Below are positions 9,479 through 18,708 of a DNA stretch of 64,000 nucleotides, piece after piece. A model generated the notes under the pieces. It saw only the letters and a list, made by a program, of their open reading frames with translations, was not told where the DNA came from and did no database searches. Source of the DNA: Candidatus Hodarchaeota archaeon. GTDB lineage: Archaea; Asgardarchaeota; Heimdallarchaeia; Hodarchaeales; YT1-039. The stretch's first letter is position 1. Each line of letters opens with the position of its first letter. Location of the stretch: the NCBI GenBank assembly GCA_016840025.1, contig JAEOTF010000102.1:1-64000 (forward strand), written 5' to 3'. The position numbers and the translations under genes were made by a program.

Positions 9479-10159
9479 ATGGTGAGAAAGGCAGTTTTAA
9501 TTGGAAAAGAAGTAAGTAGGGACTATGTCCGCGGTAAAAAAGAAATTGTAAAAGCTTTACATCAAGTGGACATTCAATTAAATGAAGGGGAGTTAATATG
9601 TGTTTTAGGACCCAGTGGTTCAGGAAAATCGACACTGTTGAACATTTTAAGCGGTATTGATAAACCCACGGGCGGTCGTGTATTATTTGATGATGAGAAC
9701 ATCGTCGATTGGGAAGAAGAAGAGTTGAGTAAATTTCGACTAAAGAACGTAGGATTCATCTTTCAGACATGGGAGCTCATCAACACCTTTAATGCGCTTG
9801 AAAATGTGGAAGTTCCCCTTGTTCCTGGTAAAATTAAGGGGGGTGAGATGCGTCGCCGTTCACTCAGTCTGCTGAAGCAAGTTGGACTCTATGACCGCAT
9901 TGACCATTTTCCAACCGAACTATCTGGGGGCGAACAGCAGCGGGTGGCTATTGCGCGGGCTTTAATTAATGAACCTCGGGTATTGTTTGCAGATGAGCCT
10001 ACAGGCAATCTCGATGAGGACACAGGGAGTAGTATTATGCGTTTACTAAAACGAATCTCCCGAGAAGGTACTGCAATCATGGTAGCGACTCATAACCAAG
10101 CTCTTACCACCTATGCTGATCATGTCGTTCGATTGCGCGCAGGAAAGCTTATGGATTAG
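9479..10159 (+). CDS. ABC transporter ATPase (LolD/MacB-like)
   Basis: 226 residues. Walker [10 protein letters not shown] (near 44-52), Q-loop FQTWELI, signature [15 protein letters not shown], Walker [13 protein letters not shown] and H-loop [20 protein letters not shown] is characteristic of the LolD/MacB/FtsE branch that partners with the permease just upstream. A GAGGTGATCAT sequence before the ATG is a good ribosome-binding site. The likely job is lipoprotein, lipid or peptide extrusion, or mechanotransmission to a surface protein. Confidence 0.92.
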   Translation: MVRKAVLIGKEVSRDYVRGKKEIVKALHQVDIQLNEGELICVLGPSGSGKSTLLNILSGIDKPTGGRVLFDDENIVDWEEEELSKFRLKNVGFIFQTWELINTFNALENVEVPLVPGKIKGGEMRRRSLSLLKQVGLYDRIDHFPTELSGGEQQRVAIARALINEPRVLFADEPTGNLDEDTGSSIMRLLKRISREGTAIMVATHNQALTTYADHVVRLRAGKLMD

Positions 10160-10261
10160 GGAAATAAATGATGCGATTTGACTATAAATGATAACAAAAT
10201 AAGGGACAACTACCTACCTTTTTACTTTCCCCTTGTTTATTTTCTTCTTCCACTGAATCCC

Positions 10262-11209
10262 CTATTCTTCCTCCTGACCTAAACTCAGAAGATTAGTATC
10301 AAGTAATATTCGCATTTCCTCAATCGAGAGTTTTTCTCCGTTTTTATATTTGTCAAAAATCCGTTGGCTCTCAGCAGCAATCCGCTGACTTTCTCTTTGT
10401 TGCCTTACACGGCGTGTTTTGACTCTTCTTTCAGATTGTCGATCTTTAAGAATCTGATATTTCTTTCGAAGCATGTTTTGTGTTTCTCTTAACTCTTCAC
10501 GAACTTTACGTACTTCTTCTGCCTTTTTCAAGAAAACTTGGTGGCTATGATCTGCTTGTTCTTTTGCTTCCTTGCCTTGAGTGTAAAGGTCAGTAAGTCG
10601 TTGATGACGTGATTGAGATGCCCCCACTAGTTCACTGAAACGGCCCCACGAATCATCAAGGAAACCTTTCAGATTCTTAATGTCTGAATTCAGTTTTTTT
10701 AACTCTCGATGTACTCCCTCACTTGCTCTGATCGAATCTAGTTCAACCATTAAATAACTAACTTTTTCTACCAGTAAACGCTCTTCATCGATATTCATGC
10801 CAGGTGTTGTTTGAAGTTTCCAGTCTAAATCATCTATCGATCTTTCTAGTCTGCGAGAATTAACCCGTTTCTTGCGTGTTTCAGTTTTATCTTCTACCAT
10901 CTGTCCCCTGAGTTCTTGAGCACGCTTGATCATTAATCGCATTTCATCGAGAACACTTTGTCTTGTTTCTTTCAGTTCACTTATTTCTTTATTATTCTCA
11001 TCCCTTTTGTCTTTTAATTCTCTTACCTGTTTGAAACACTCAGCAGCTTCTGTATTCAGACGGTTACGTTCTTCTCTAAAGTGATTTCTTTCATCTTCTA
11101 GCTGCCGAACTTTCGATAATAAGGTATCACGTTTTTCGCTTAATTCTGAAAGTTCATCCCGAAGTTTAAAGATCTGTTCTGCCGCCTCATCGGCGCCCAC
11201 GGTATACAC
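10262..11209 (-). CDS. Archaeal coiled-coil protein, COG1340 family
   Basis: 315 residues, almost all charged heptad-rich helix, with runs such as ELSEKRDTLLSKVRQLEDER at about residues 20-39. A short break near residue 140 (TTPGMNIDEERLLVEKV) is a conserved landmark of the archaeal coiled-coil family COG1340, sometimes misannotated as phosphoserine phosphatase. The C-terminus (KYKNGEKLSIEEMRILLD) is also typical. No enzyme motif is present. Function is unproven; a scaffold role is plausible. It is transcribed convergently to the ABC pair and divergently from the antiporter. Confidence 0.8.
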   Translation of the reverse strand: MYTVGADEAAEQIFKLRDELSELSEKRDTLLSKVRQLEDERNHFREERNRLNTEAAECFKQVRELKDKRDENNKEISELKETRQSVLDEMRLMIKRAQELRGQMVEDKTETRKKRVNSRRLERSIDDLDWKLQTTPGMNIDEERLLVEKVSYLMVELDSIRASEGVHRELKKLNSDIKNLKGFLDDSWGRFSELVGASQSRHQRLTDLYTQGKEAKEQADHSHQVFLKKAEEVRKVREELRETQNMLRKKYQILKDRQSERRVKTRRVRQQRESQRIAAESQRIFDKYKNGEKLSIEEMRILLDTNLLSLGQEEE

Positions 11210-11377
11210 ACCTGTAAATAGTATCTATTCAGTTGAAATCAGTCGCTTTTTATGACATTTAAAAATGTCATGTGTTTCGACTCCAGTACGTCACATCAAC
11301 TTGTTAAGTCATACTTTGGCTAGACATAAGTGGTATTTAATAAATCCTATTAATTTAGCCATTTGAGACCTTTTGAA

Positions 11378-12634
11378 ATGGACACTGGCATTATTCTTGT
11401 AGATTTAGGTAGTATTCTTGTATTTGGCTTTATAGGCGCTCATCTACTTAAGAAGTATGGTATCCCTCAAGTCCTGGGTTATATTGTATCGGGTCTTCTT
11501 TTAGGAATCGCTAATCAATATTTTGAGTTATTTACTGTAGATTTAGACCTTATTTTGACCTCGTTTACATCTATTGCCTTAGGAATTATTGGATTTAATA
11601 TTGGTGCAGAATTAAACTGGGAAGAACTGAAAAAAATAGAAAAAAAGATGTTATTGATTCTTCTAGCTGATAGTATAGGAACATTTGTGATTGTAACGGG
11701 TCTTGTCTTTCTACTGACCGATTTAAAATTAATTTATGCTCTTTTAATTGGTGCCCTCGCTAGTGCTACTGCACCTGCTGCTACAGCTGATGTATTATGG
11801 GAGTATAAATCATCAGGTCCTCTTACTCAGGCTGTACTATTTATTCTTGCTCTAGACGATATCATGGCTATTCTACTTGTACAAATTTCTTTTCAGATCG
11901 CTAAATCGGACATAAAAGGGGAAGGAGTGGAATTGAGCGCAATTATACTTGCTTTCTTATGGGAAATTGGGGGTGGAATCATCATAGGTGGGGTAACAGG
12001 TACACTGATAATTTTGGGCCTTTCACAAGTGAAAGAACATGCAGAACTCTTAGAATTGATTTTTGGTGCCCTTATTCTTGTAACTGGACTCTCTATATGG
12101 TTAGAAGTTTCTTCGATCCTCTCTTGTATGATCTATGGGATTATTGTTGCTTCATTCAATGGTAAGGCCACTGAGGAGGTATTTCATGACATCTTTAAAA
12201 TCGGTAGTCCTTTTGTAGCCGTCTTTTTTATTGTAGCTGGCTTGGCAACAGATCTGAGTGATCTTATCTTGATCGGGGAATTAGGAGTCATTTACATAAT
12301 TGGCCGAACCGTAGGCAAAGTTGGGGGTGTAAATCTCATGAGTAGACTTGTTAAAGCTCCTAAAAACATTCAAAAATATCTAGGGTTTTGTTTGTTCAGT
12401 CAGGCTGGTGTTGCTCTAGGATTAGCAGCTCAACTCTATGAAAAATTTCAGAATATAGGATCCGATGAAGCAGCTGAGGCAGGCGGCGTCATTCTCACAA
12501 CTATTATGGGTACAATCTTAATTGTCCAGATTATAGGTCCTTTAATGGTAAAATGGGCAATTCATGGCGCTGGGGAAATAGGGCAAGATGAAATTAGAAC
12601 AGTAGATGAACTATTTGCCCAGAATAGCACATGA
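11378..12634 (+). CDS. Cation:proton antiporter, CPA2 family
   Basis: 418 residues from ATG 11378; a TTG at 11363 would add five residues. About 12-13 hydrophobic segments begin near the N-terminus (IILVDLGSILVFGFIGAHLL). Residues such as ASATAPAATADVLWEY and ALDDIMAILLV match the unwound ion-binding region of KefB/NapA-type exchangers. There is no C-terminal TrkA-N/RCK domain, so direct nucleotide control is not expected. The role is Na+/H+ or K+/H+ exchange across the cell membrane. Confidence 0.88.
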   Translation: MDTGIILVDLGSILVFGFIGAHLLKKYGIPQVLGYIVSGLLLGIANQYFELFTVDLDLILTSFTSIALGIIGFNIGAELNWEELKKIEKKMLLILLADSIGTFVIVTGLVFLLTDLKLIYALLIGALASATAPAATADVLWEYKSSGPLTQAVLFILALDDIMAILLVQISFQIAKSDIKGEGVELSAIILAFLWEIGGGIIIGGVTGTLIILGLSQVKEHAELLELIFGALILVTGLSIWLEVSSILSCMIYGIIVASFNGKATEEVFHDIFKIGSPFVAVFFIVAGLATDLSDLILIGELGVIYIIGRTVGKVGGVNLMSRLVKAPKNIQKYLGFCLFSQAGVALGLAAQLYEKFQNIGSDEAAEAGGVILTTIMGTILIVQIIGPLMVKWAIHGAGEIGQDEIRTVDELFAQNST

Positions 12635-12948
12635 ACAATTATTCATTGCCTGTTGAATGATTTGTATTTTATTATGGCAGCAGAGGAGCTGTAAATTAAG
12701 ATAAAAGATTTAATAAAGGGAAACAGAGGAGATTGAAGACTACTAAATGTGAGCAGGTTATTAAATATAGAATATTTATGAATACTGGATGAAATTACTC
12801 CCTTTGCTTGAATGGGCGCGTTAGCAACTTTTTTATTCATTATCAGAACTGTTGTATAACGAAAAAGAATAAGAGGAAGAAAAATGAATATCTACTTCTT
12901 TCACCTGAATTTATCAACCGAGAAAAAAAAAACAGGGGAATCTTCCTA
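12635..12948. other. Intergenic region before carbamate kinase
   Basis: 314 bases, AT-rich. The carbamate-kinase frame is open back to 12808, but those 47 codons translate to a lysine/asparagine-rich string not seen in the family. A 65-codon frame on the minus strand is also unconvincing. AGGGGAA at 12935-12941 is the ribosome-binding site for the ATG at 12949. I see no other structure. Confidence 0.5.
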
Positions 12949-13890
12949 ATGACAGAAAAGCAGGCTGTTGTTGCTATCGGTGGAAATAGTCTGATTAAGG
13001 ACAAAAATCACAAAACCGTTTCCGATCAATATGAAGCAGCTAAAGAGACTTGTGAGCATATTGCTGAAATGATTCAGAACGGCTGGACTGTCGCAATCGG
13101 TCACGGTAATGGACCACAAGTGGGCTTTATTTTGCGTCGCTCTGAACTAGCAGCTCATGAATTGCATGAAGTACCCTTGGATTCCATAGTTGCGGATACC
13201 CAAGGTGCTATTGGATATGCTCTCCAACAAAACCTCTATAATTTATTCAAGGAACGAAATATCCTGAAATCGGTGACAACGGTTGTTACACAAGTTCTAG
13301 TGGATTCCACCGATCCTGCGTTCCAAAAACCAACAAAACCAATTGGGTCTTTTATGGACGAGGAAGTTGCGTTGCAAAGGGAAAAGCAGGATCGTTGGGA
13401 CGTTTTAGAAGACGCTGGACGTGGTTGGAGAAGGGTTGTCGCTTCTCCTCTGCCAAAAGAGATAATTGAAATAAGAGCTATTAAGGAACTTCTCAATAAA
13501 GGTTTTATTGTTATTACGATAGGTGGAGGAGGCATTCCTGTAATTGCAAAAGAAAATAAATTAGTAGGTGTGGCTGCAGTGATTGATAAAGATTATGCTT
13601 CTTCCCTTCTAGCGAGAGAAATAGGAGCAGAACTTTTTCTTATTTCAACAGCGGTTCCACAAGTTTATCTCCATTTTGGTAAATCTAATCAGCAAGCTAT
13701 AGAACAAATGTCTCTTGATGAGGCTAAGAAATACCTTTTGGAGGGCCATTTCGCGCCTGGAAGTATGGCTCCGAAAATTAAGGCCATAATTTCATATTTA
13801 GAAGCTGGTGGGAAAGAAGCTATAGTAACAAGCCCAGAATGCATCGGTCAAGCGTTGAATGGAGAAACAGGAACTCGTATCGTTCCATAG
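12949..13890 (+). CDS. arcC: Carbamate kinase
   Basis: 313 residues, the usual family length. The ATG at 12949 is chosen because AGGGGAA precedes it and the protein then begins MTEKQAVVAIGGNSL, as carbamate kinases do. Other motifs: GHGNGPQVG (near 55), VVTQVLVD, KPIGSF, GGGGIPV, DKDYAS and the C-terminal MAPKIKA. The enzyme interconverts carbamoyl phosphate plus ADP with carbamate plus ATP. No arginine deiminase or ornithine carbamoyltransferase gene lies nearby, so whether it makes ATP or carbamoyl phosphate is open. Confidence 0.93.
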   Translation: MTEKQAVVAIGGNSLIKDKNHKTVSDQYEAAKETCEHIAEMIQNGWTVAIGHGNGPQVGFILRRSELAAHELHEVPLDSIVADTQGAIGYALQQNLYNLFKERNILKSVTTVVTQVLVDSTDPAFQKPTKPIGSFMDEEVALQREKQDRWDVLEDAGRGWRRVVASPLPKEIIEIRAIKELLNKGFIVITIGGGGIPVIAKENKLVGVAAVIDKDYASSLLAREIGAELFLISTAVPQVYLHFGKSNQQAIEQMSLDEAKKYLLEGHFAPGSMAPKIKAIISYLEAGGKEAIVTSPECIGQALNGETGTRIVP

Positions 13891-13993
13891 AGGTTTTCTC
13901 CATCCCTTTTTCATTTTATAAATATATTATAGAAATAGGTTTAAGTCTAATCAGTAAATATTGTACTCCAATCTCCTAAGTTGGTACAAGTTA

Positions 13994-15670
13994 ATGAGTG
14001 ATCAGCGCATCTCAAAGGAGTCTTTGGCTTCAATTATCAAATGGGGAGAACTAGATCATTTTTATCGTGTTCCTGAACAATTAATTCCAATATTACAGGA
14101 ATTAATAGACTTAGACCTAACTGAAGAGTATGAACATTATGTTGATCTGACAGAAATAGACATGCAGCTTCCCCCTCCCAACCTAGATCCCGAAGTTTTA
14201 ACTGATCTTAAGGAAATAGTAGGTGAGAAGAACTTTTCTCTCCATAACTATGACCGTGTTTGGTGTTCGGTGGGTTGGAGTTATTATGATGTTATCAGAC
14301 TTCGATTAAGACAAATTGATTCTTTTCCAGATGTAGTCATTTACCCCAATAATCATGATGAAGTTCAAGCTGTTTTGAAATATGCAAATGAAAGGAAAAT
14401 ACCCATCATACCCTTAGGTGGGCGGACTGGTGTTACACAAGCTAGTGAAACCCCCTACGGAGGTATTACGCTAGATTTGACGAGAAGGATGAATAAAGTT
14501 GTAAAACTGGATGAAAACTCCCTGACCGTCCGCTGTCAGGCAGGGATTATGCTGCCTGAGCTTGAATCATATTTGAATGAGAAAGGGTATTTATTAGGTC
14601 ATTTTCCCCAATCTTTTGAGAAATCTACCCTTGGAGGATCTATAGTCACGCGCGGAGCAGGTCAACAATCCACAAAATATGGTAAAATCGAAGATATGAT
14701 CTTCTATCTCTTATTAGCCACCCCAGTAGGTACAAAATCAACCGTAGAATTACCCGCCTGTGCGATGGGCCCTGACCTTTGCAGGGTTATTGCAGGTTCG
14801 GAAGGAACTTTGGGAATAGTTACTGAAGCCACAATGAAAATCCATCCTTATCTCCCTCAAACTCGTGATTTTAGCTCTTATATTTTCAAGAATTTTAGAG
14901 ATGGATTAAGTGCTATTCGTGAAATCATGAGATATGGTGTGACACCCGCAACAGTTCGGCTATCTGACCCCGAGGAAACAAGTCTTCTAACTAAGCTCGA
15001 AACAACCCAGAAGAAGAAATCAAAATTTGCTAGTGCCATTGAGAAGGTTATGAAAAGGTATTTAGCCCGAAAAGGATTTTTAAATGAAGCATGTTTGCTT
15101 ATTTTAGAGTTTGAAGGAGAAAAAGAGATTGTTAAACTAACAAAATCGAAAAGTAAGTCTTTTTGTAAAAAATGGGGCGCATTTTCTATAGGAAACCGTG
15201 CAGCGAAAGAATGGTGGGCAAATAGATTCGAACTTCCTTATCTTCGCGATGATTTAATGGATCTCGGCATATTAGTTGATACAATTGAAACAGCAGCTCC
15301 ATGGAGCCGTATTGAGTCTTTATATCAATCTACAGTCCGGACTCTTCGGAATCACGCTGAGGTCATAATGACCCATTGTTCTCACTGTTATCGTGAGGGC
15401 GCAGCGCTCTACTTTACATATGTAACAAAGCGGAAGAAAGGACAAGAAGCACAACAAATCTTAGATATCCAACAGGATGTCTTAACTGTTTTTGAGGAAG
15501 AAAAATGTGCTCTCAGTCATCATCACGGGATTGGGAGAATGGCGAAAAAATTGTTTATGAAACATTCAGAAGCGGAGGTCATCATTGCACTGAAAAATTT
15601 CTGGGATCCTAATAATATTATGAATCCAGGCAATTTAATCGATTTTAAAGAATTACATGTACCAAAATAA
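13994..15670 (+). CDS. FAD-linked oxidase resembling alkyl-DHAP synthase (AGPS)
   Basis: 558 residues from ATG 13994; the frame also has a TTG at 13961. FAD-binding type 4 domain: IYPNNHDEVQAVLKYA, IIPLGGRTGVT, then GHFPQSFEKSTLGG (from about 202) and KYGKIEDM. Near the C-terminus SHHHGIGRMAKK (508-519) and DPNNIMNPGNL follow. The GHFP-S-E-STLGG and HHHGIG motifs match eukaryotic/bacterial alkyldihydroxyacetone-phosphate synthase better than GlcD-type lactate or glycolate oxidases. That enzyme swaps an acyl for an alkyl group on DHAP to make ether lipid. Archaeal relatives are known but their function is not settled. The relationship is clear, the reaction is inferred. Confidence 0.75.
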   Translation: MSDQRISKESLASIIKWGELDHFYRVPEQLIPILQELIDLDLTEEYEHYVDLTEIDMQLPPPNLDPEVLTDLKEIVGEKNFSLHNYDRVWCSVGWSYYDVIRLRLRQIDSFPDVVIYPNNHDEVQAVLKYANERKIPIIPLGGRTGVTQASETPYGGITLDLTRRMNKVVKLDENSLTVRCQAGIMLPELESYLNEKGYLLGHFPQSFEKSTLGGSIVTRGAGQQSTKYGKIEDMIFYLLLATPVGTKSTVELPACAMGPDLCRVIAGSEGTLGIVTEATMKIHPYLPQTRDFSSYIFKNFRDGLSAIREIMRYGVTPATVRLSDPEETSLLTKLETTQKKKSKFASAIEKVMKRYLARKGFLNEACLLILEFEGEKEIVKLTKSKSKSFCKKWGAFSIGNRAAKEWWANRFELPYLRDDLMDLGILVDTIETAAPWSRIESLYQSTVRTLRNHAEVIMTHCSHCYREGAALYFTYVTKRKKGQEAQQILDIQQDVLTVFEEEKCALSHHHGIGRMAKKLFMKHSEAEVIIALKNFWDPNNIMNPGNLIDFKELHVPK

Positions 15671-15677
15671 ATTAATA

Positions 15678-17684
15678 TCATTTTTTGCTTTTTCTATTTT
15701 CACTTTTCTGTTTTCGAGAAGCTATCCGTTCAATTATTGCAGCATAAACTTGTTTAACATCTTCTGACTTTAAACCTATATAGTCAAATAAAACTGTGTC
15801 TAAAGCAAGTTTATGGGGTTTGATTTGCATTAAATTGACCATTTCAGGCTCATTTGTTCCCAACTCCTTGAAACTGTGTTCAATTTTCTCTGAACTATAT
15901 TTCTCAAATGCTTTAACTAATTGTTCTCTTAGTTCTGGGTCTTGTAAAATGGGGCGTGGATCTAGGATTTGGAGCGACTTAACAACACGAATATCGGAAT
16001 CAATGACATTCTGGGCTCCGACAAGTAAACGGCCATTCAATTCGTGAAATAAATGAGTAATAGACGAATTAAGGACTGCTGCTAAGACTTGTGTATCGAT
16101 AGCTTCATTAGGAATAATGGAATGTAGGTTTTTGTTTACAAAAATGGCTTTCTCGACTAAAGGGACAAGAAATCGGTCACCCATACGCTGGGCGTAGAGG
16201 AGTATAGCTGGTGGATTAGGTCGTAGACAGTACCACTCAGGTCGATGAGCAGCACAAGTACGTCGTTTATGTAATTGTCTTTGTTCTCCTTTTAGGACAT
16301 ATTTCAGAAAATTAGTATTTTTTAATTCCCTTTTTGTCTTGTTGGTTAGGATAATATGTTTCGTTAATCGATTTACATTAATTTTAACAGCTTTTGTTTC
16401 TCGTAACGAACAAATTATCTTATTGGCTATTAATTGTCCAGTGGATGCCTTATTATTCCAAAATTCGTCTTCAATTCCCTCATTCAGGATTTGTTCTTTA
16501 GTCAATATAAAGAATTTATTCGCTCCGCTTTTAATGGAAAATGAAATGTTTGCAATTTCTCCTAGCCGTATTAGCTTTGATCCAGCCTTTTCCAAGATTG
16601 TAAAGTATATTTTTGGGGCTCTTAGGTATTTTATCCAGGTATTTTTCTTATTTTTAGATCCTTTAGTAGAAAATCCCTTTTCCCAAAGCTTACTTTGCAA
16701 TACGTTAAAGATTCTTAAATTAACATTCTCAAAATAACCATTTGAACTCTCAATATGATTGACGAGTTTATTAAAATAGTTAAATCTCTGCTCTTCTCCT
16801 TTCTGAATAATGGGCTTTTTTAATTGAACGAATTTTACAGAATTATGAAAATTTTCTTCATAATCCAAATTTTTCTCTAAAATTATAATCATTGTGCTGA
16901 CATTAGCATTAGAAAACCATCGTTCCACCTGAGATTCCACTAAAGCAATGATTCTAGTGTTAGACAGGATTTCTCGCTGTAATCTTGTGCTATACTCATT
17001 ATTCAGCCAAGTGCTTGGTATGATGAAGCCTAGACGTCCCCCTTTTCTCAGAAATCTCAAGCTATAGACTAAAAAATACGCATAAAGACTTGCTCGCCGT
17101 GGTAAGTCAACCTTACAATTTTCTTTAATAATTGTCGCAATTTTTCTCTTTGATCCAGTTAATTCTTTCCGTATTTCTTCCTGTCGGGTATAAGGAGGAT
17201 TTCCTACAATTGCGTCGAAGAGCGGGAATGACTTTTCTCGAACAACTCCATCAAGATCATGGACTGAGAAAGTGGTCATAGGATGAAGGTTGAAGAAATT
17301 CTGACAAAATATTGCAGGATGGTTCCTTATTTTTTCCGATTCTTTTCTAAAAAGCTTAGCTACATTTATGGCAGTAAGCTGAGCAGGGAGTCGTTCAATA
17401 TCTACTCCCCATAATTGATCAATGATTTTTTGGGTGTTTTTCTTTGGATTGAGGTATTTAAACCGATGATAAGCGCGAAGAAGGAAAATCCCTAGACCAC
17501 AACTCGGATCAAGAACTTTGTCAGAATCGTTTTTTATGCAAAAGCAGTTAACAAAATCGGCAAGCGAAGGATGGGTAAAATATTGGCCTAGATTATGGCG
17601 ATGCTCAGCTGGTACATATTTTTCATAGATTCGTCCTATATGGTGCACTGAACTCATTTCATACATATTATAGTTTGGCTCCAA
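15678..17684 (-). CDS. N6-adenine DNA methyltransferase, Eco57I/N6_Mtase type, apparently orphan
   Basis: 668 residues. The N-terminal catalytic half has motif I DPSCGLGIFLLRAY (59-72) for S-adenosylmethionine and motif IV NPPY (162-165), typical of adenine-N6 methylases. A later block, RLGFIIPSTWLNNEYSTRLQ, is usual for the large TaqI/Eco57I-like group, followed by a long target-recognition region (SFSIKSGANKFF). No PD-(D/E)XK or HNH nuclease motif is visible and no nuclease gene adjoins, so it may methylate without restriction. Its stop lies seven bases from the stop of the upstream flavoprotein gene (convergent). Confidence 0.85.
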   Translation of the reverse strand: MEPNYNMYEMSSVHHIGRIYEKYVPAEHRHNLGQYFTHPSLADFVNCFCIKNDSDKVLDPSCGLGIFLLRAYHRFKYLNPKKNTQKIIDQLWGVDIERLPAQLTAINVAKLFRKESEKIRNHPAIFCQNFFNLHPMTTFSVHDLDGVVREKSFPLFDAIVGNPPYTRQEEIRKELTGSKRKIATIIKENCKVDLPRRASLYAYFLVYSLRFLRKGGRLGFIIPSTWLNNEYSTRLQREILSNTRIIALVESQVERWFSNANVSTMIIILEKNLDYEENFHNSVKFVQLKKPIIQKGEEQRFNYFNKLVNHIESSNGYFENVNLRIFNVLQSKLWEKGFSTKGSKNKKNTWIKYLRAPKIYFTILEKAGSKLIRLGEIANISFSIKSGANKFFILTKEQILNEGIEDEFWNNKASTGQLIANKIICSLRETKAVKINVNRLTKHIILTNKTKRELKNTNFLKYVLKGEQRQLHKRRTCAAHRPEWYCLRPNPPAILLYAQRMGDRFLVPLVEKAIFVNKNLHSIIPNEAIDTQVLAAVLNSSITHLFHELNGRLLVGAQNVIDSDIRVVKSLQILDPRPILQDPELREQLVKAFEKYSSEKIEHSFKELGTNEPEMVNLMQIKPHKLALDTVLFDYIGLKSEDVKQVYAAIIERIASRKQKSENRKSKK

Positions 17685-17849
17685 AGATTCTTATGTTAGA
17701 AAATGTGTTTCCTGCCTTTTTATAATCACATCAGAAATTGCAGCTATCAATACAGATCCCAAGGTTATCAAAGATGTGATAGTTGTTATAAAAAATGTTT
17801 AGACTTTTGCATGTTTTTGACTGTTTCTCTTGATTCTCCTTAGCTTCCT

Positions 17850-18050
17850 TTCCCGCCCCGTTCGGACGGTTCTCATGCACACGTTCCTAAAGGGGTCATT
17901 TCCTCTTGGACGCTTAGTTGGCACGGCTTGGTGGGTCCCCATTGGATTGATGTCCAACATTGCCCACTATTATAGCATGAGTAACATCCTCTCAATCCTC
18001 ATGTGTTGGACTTCTTTTATGAGGGCCTTCAATAAGAGTGATTAGGACTT
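17850..18050. ncRNA. GC-rich intergenic block with nested inverted repeats, possible structured RNA
   Basis: Between the methylase (reading left) and the TRAP-beta-like gene (reading right) there are about 380 non-coding bases; the central 200 are clearly richer in G+C than their surroundings. GTCCAACA (17952-17959) pairs with TGTTGGAC (18004-18011). Directly inside it CATGAG (17976-17981) pairs with CTCATG (17998-18003). CCGT and ACGG close a UCGG loop near 17858-17869, and GTGGG can pair with CCCAC. Such nested stems in an AT-rich genome often mark stable RNAs. I could not match SRP RNA, RNase P RNA or tRNA. A 71-codon frame across it lacks a ribosome-binding site. Confidence 0.3.
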
Positions 18051-18070
18051 AAAAAGGGTGTATTTTACTT

Positions 18071-18697
18071 GTGTCTTTTGTGCAGGTGTGCGTCTTGAGG
18101 CGTTCTATTAACCTTTTAGTAGTCACTATTGTCATTTTGGCTTTTCTTAGCTCATCTTCTGCTGTTTCCAGTTATCAACAGGCTGATGATCGCCCCTCTC
18201 GGGGTGTACAGACATTCAAAATCTTTACCGAATCTTCAAATTCTCGTATTGCACTTTCAGTCTCTAAAACCGTAAGTTCAAAAGATCTTTATGTAAATGA
18301 ACCCTTTAATGTTTTTGTTAGAGTAAAAAATTTTGGTAATGCTACCGCATACAATATAACCCTCACCGATGAATTTTTTCCCGATTATTTATTCAATACT
18401 ACTGGTTTTGAGGAGGTAACAGTTCACCAGATTATTAATGGGTCGACCTTCTATTATGGTTATGAGTTAATTCCCCTAAAAGCAGGAATCTATAACATTC
18501 CTGCTACACAGATGATGTATTATGATGACGGAGGAAATAGTTATACCGCTGAAAGTAATGACGTGGGAATTGAAGTAAAAGAAATAGAACCCCCTAGTAT
18601 TGATTCTCAAGAAAATTGGCTAATAATCGGTGCTTTTCTAGGTATCTTCTCTATTCTTATTTTAAGTACAAGAATATTCCTTATGAAATTTAACTGA
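18071..18697 (+). CDS. Secretory-pathway membrane protein resembling TRAP-beta (SSR2)
   Basis: 208 residues from GTG 18071; TTG 18095, preceded by AGGTG, is an alternative start. A signal sequence (LLVVTIVILAFLSSSSA) is followed by one immunoglobulin-like beta domain (about 70-170), a C-terminal membrane helix (WLIIGAFLGIFSILIL) and a short basic end. The domain reads VKNFGNATAYNITLTDEFFP, later PLKAGIYNIPA. Human TRAP-beta has a corresponding N-x-G, D-x-x-FP and PLKAGY pattern with the same signal/domain/anchor layout. TRAP assists the Sec translocon. A generic DUF11-type surface domain is the alternative. The Get3-like ATPase gene starts 12 bases after it. Confidence 0.55.
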   Translation: MSFVQVCVLRRSINLLVVTIVILAFLSSSSAVSSYQQADDRPSRGVQTFKIFTESSNSRIALSVSKTVSSKDLYVNEPFNVFVRVKNFGNATAYNITLTDEFFPDYLFNTTGFEEVTVHQIINGSTFYYGYELIPLKAGIYNIPATQMMYYDDGGNSYTAESNDVGIEVKEIEPPSIDSQENWLIIGAFLGIFSILILSTRIFLMKFN

Positions 18698-18708
18698 GCT
18701 GAACAATA

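Noticed and set aside
12643..12840. 65-codon minus-strand frame after the antiporter
   Set aside because: Serine/isoleucine-rich with no ribosome-binding site, overlapping the carbamate kinase leader.
12808..12948. 47-residue N-terminal extension of carbamate kinase
   Set aside because: Composition is Asn/Lys-rich, family proteins start at the MTEKQAVVAIGG position, and AGGGGAA precedes that ATG.
17830..18045. 71-codon frame across the GC-rich intergenic block
   Set aside because: No ribosome-binding site, and stem pairing spans the frame; an RNA explanation fits better.
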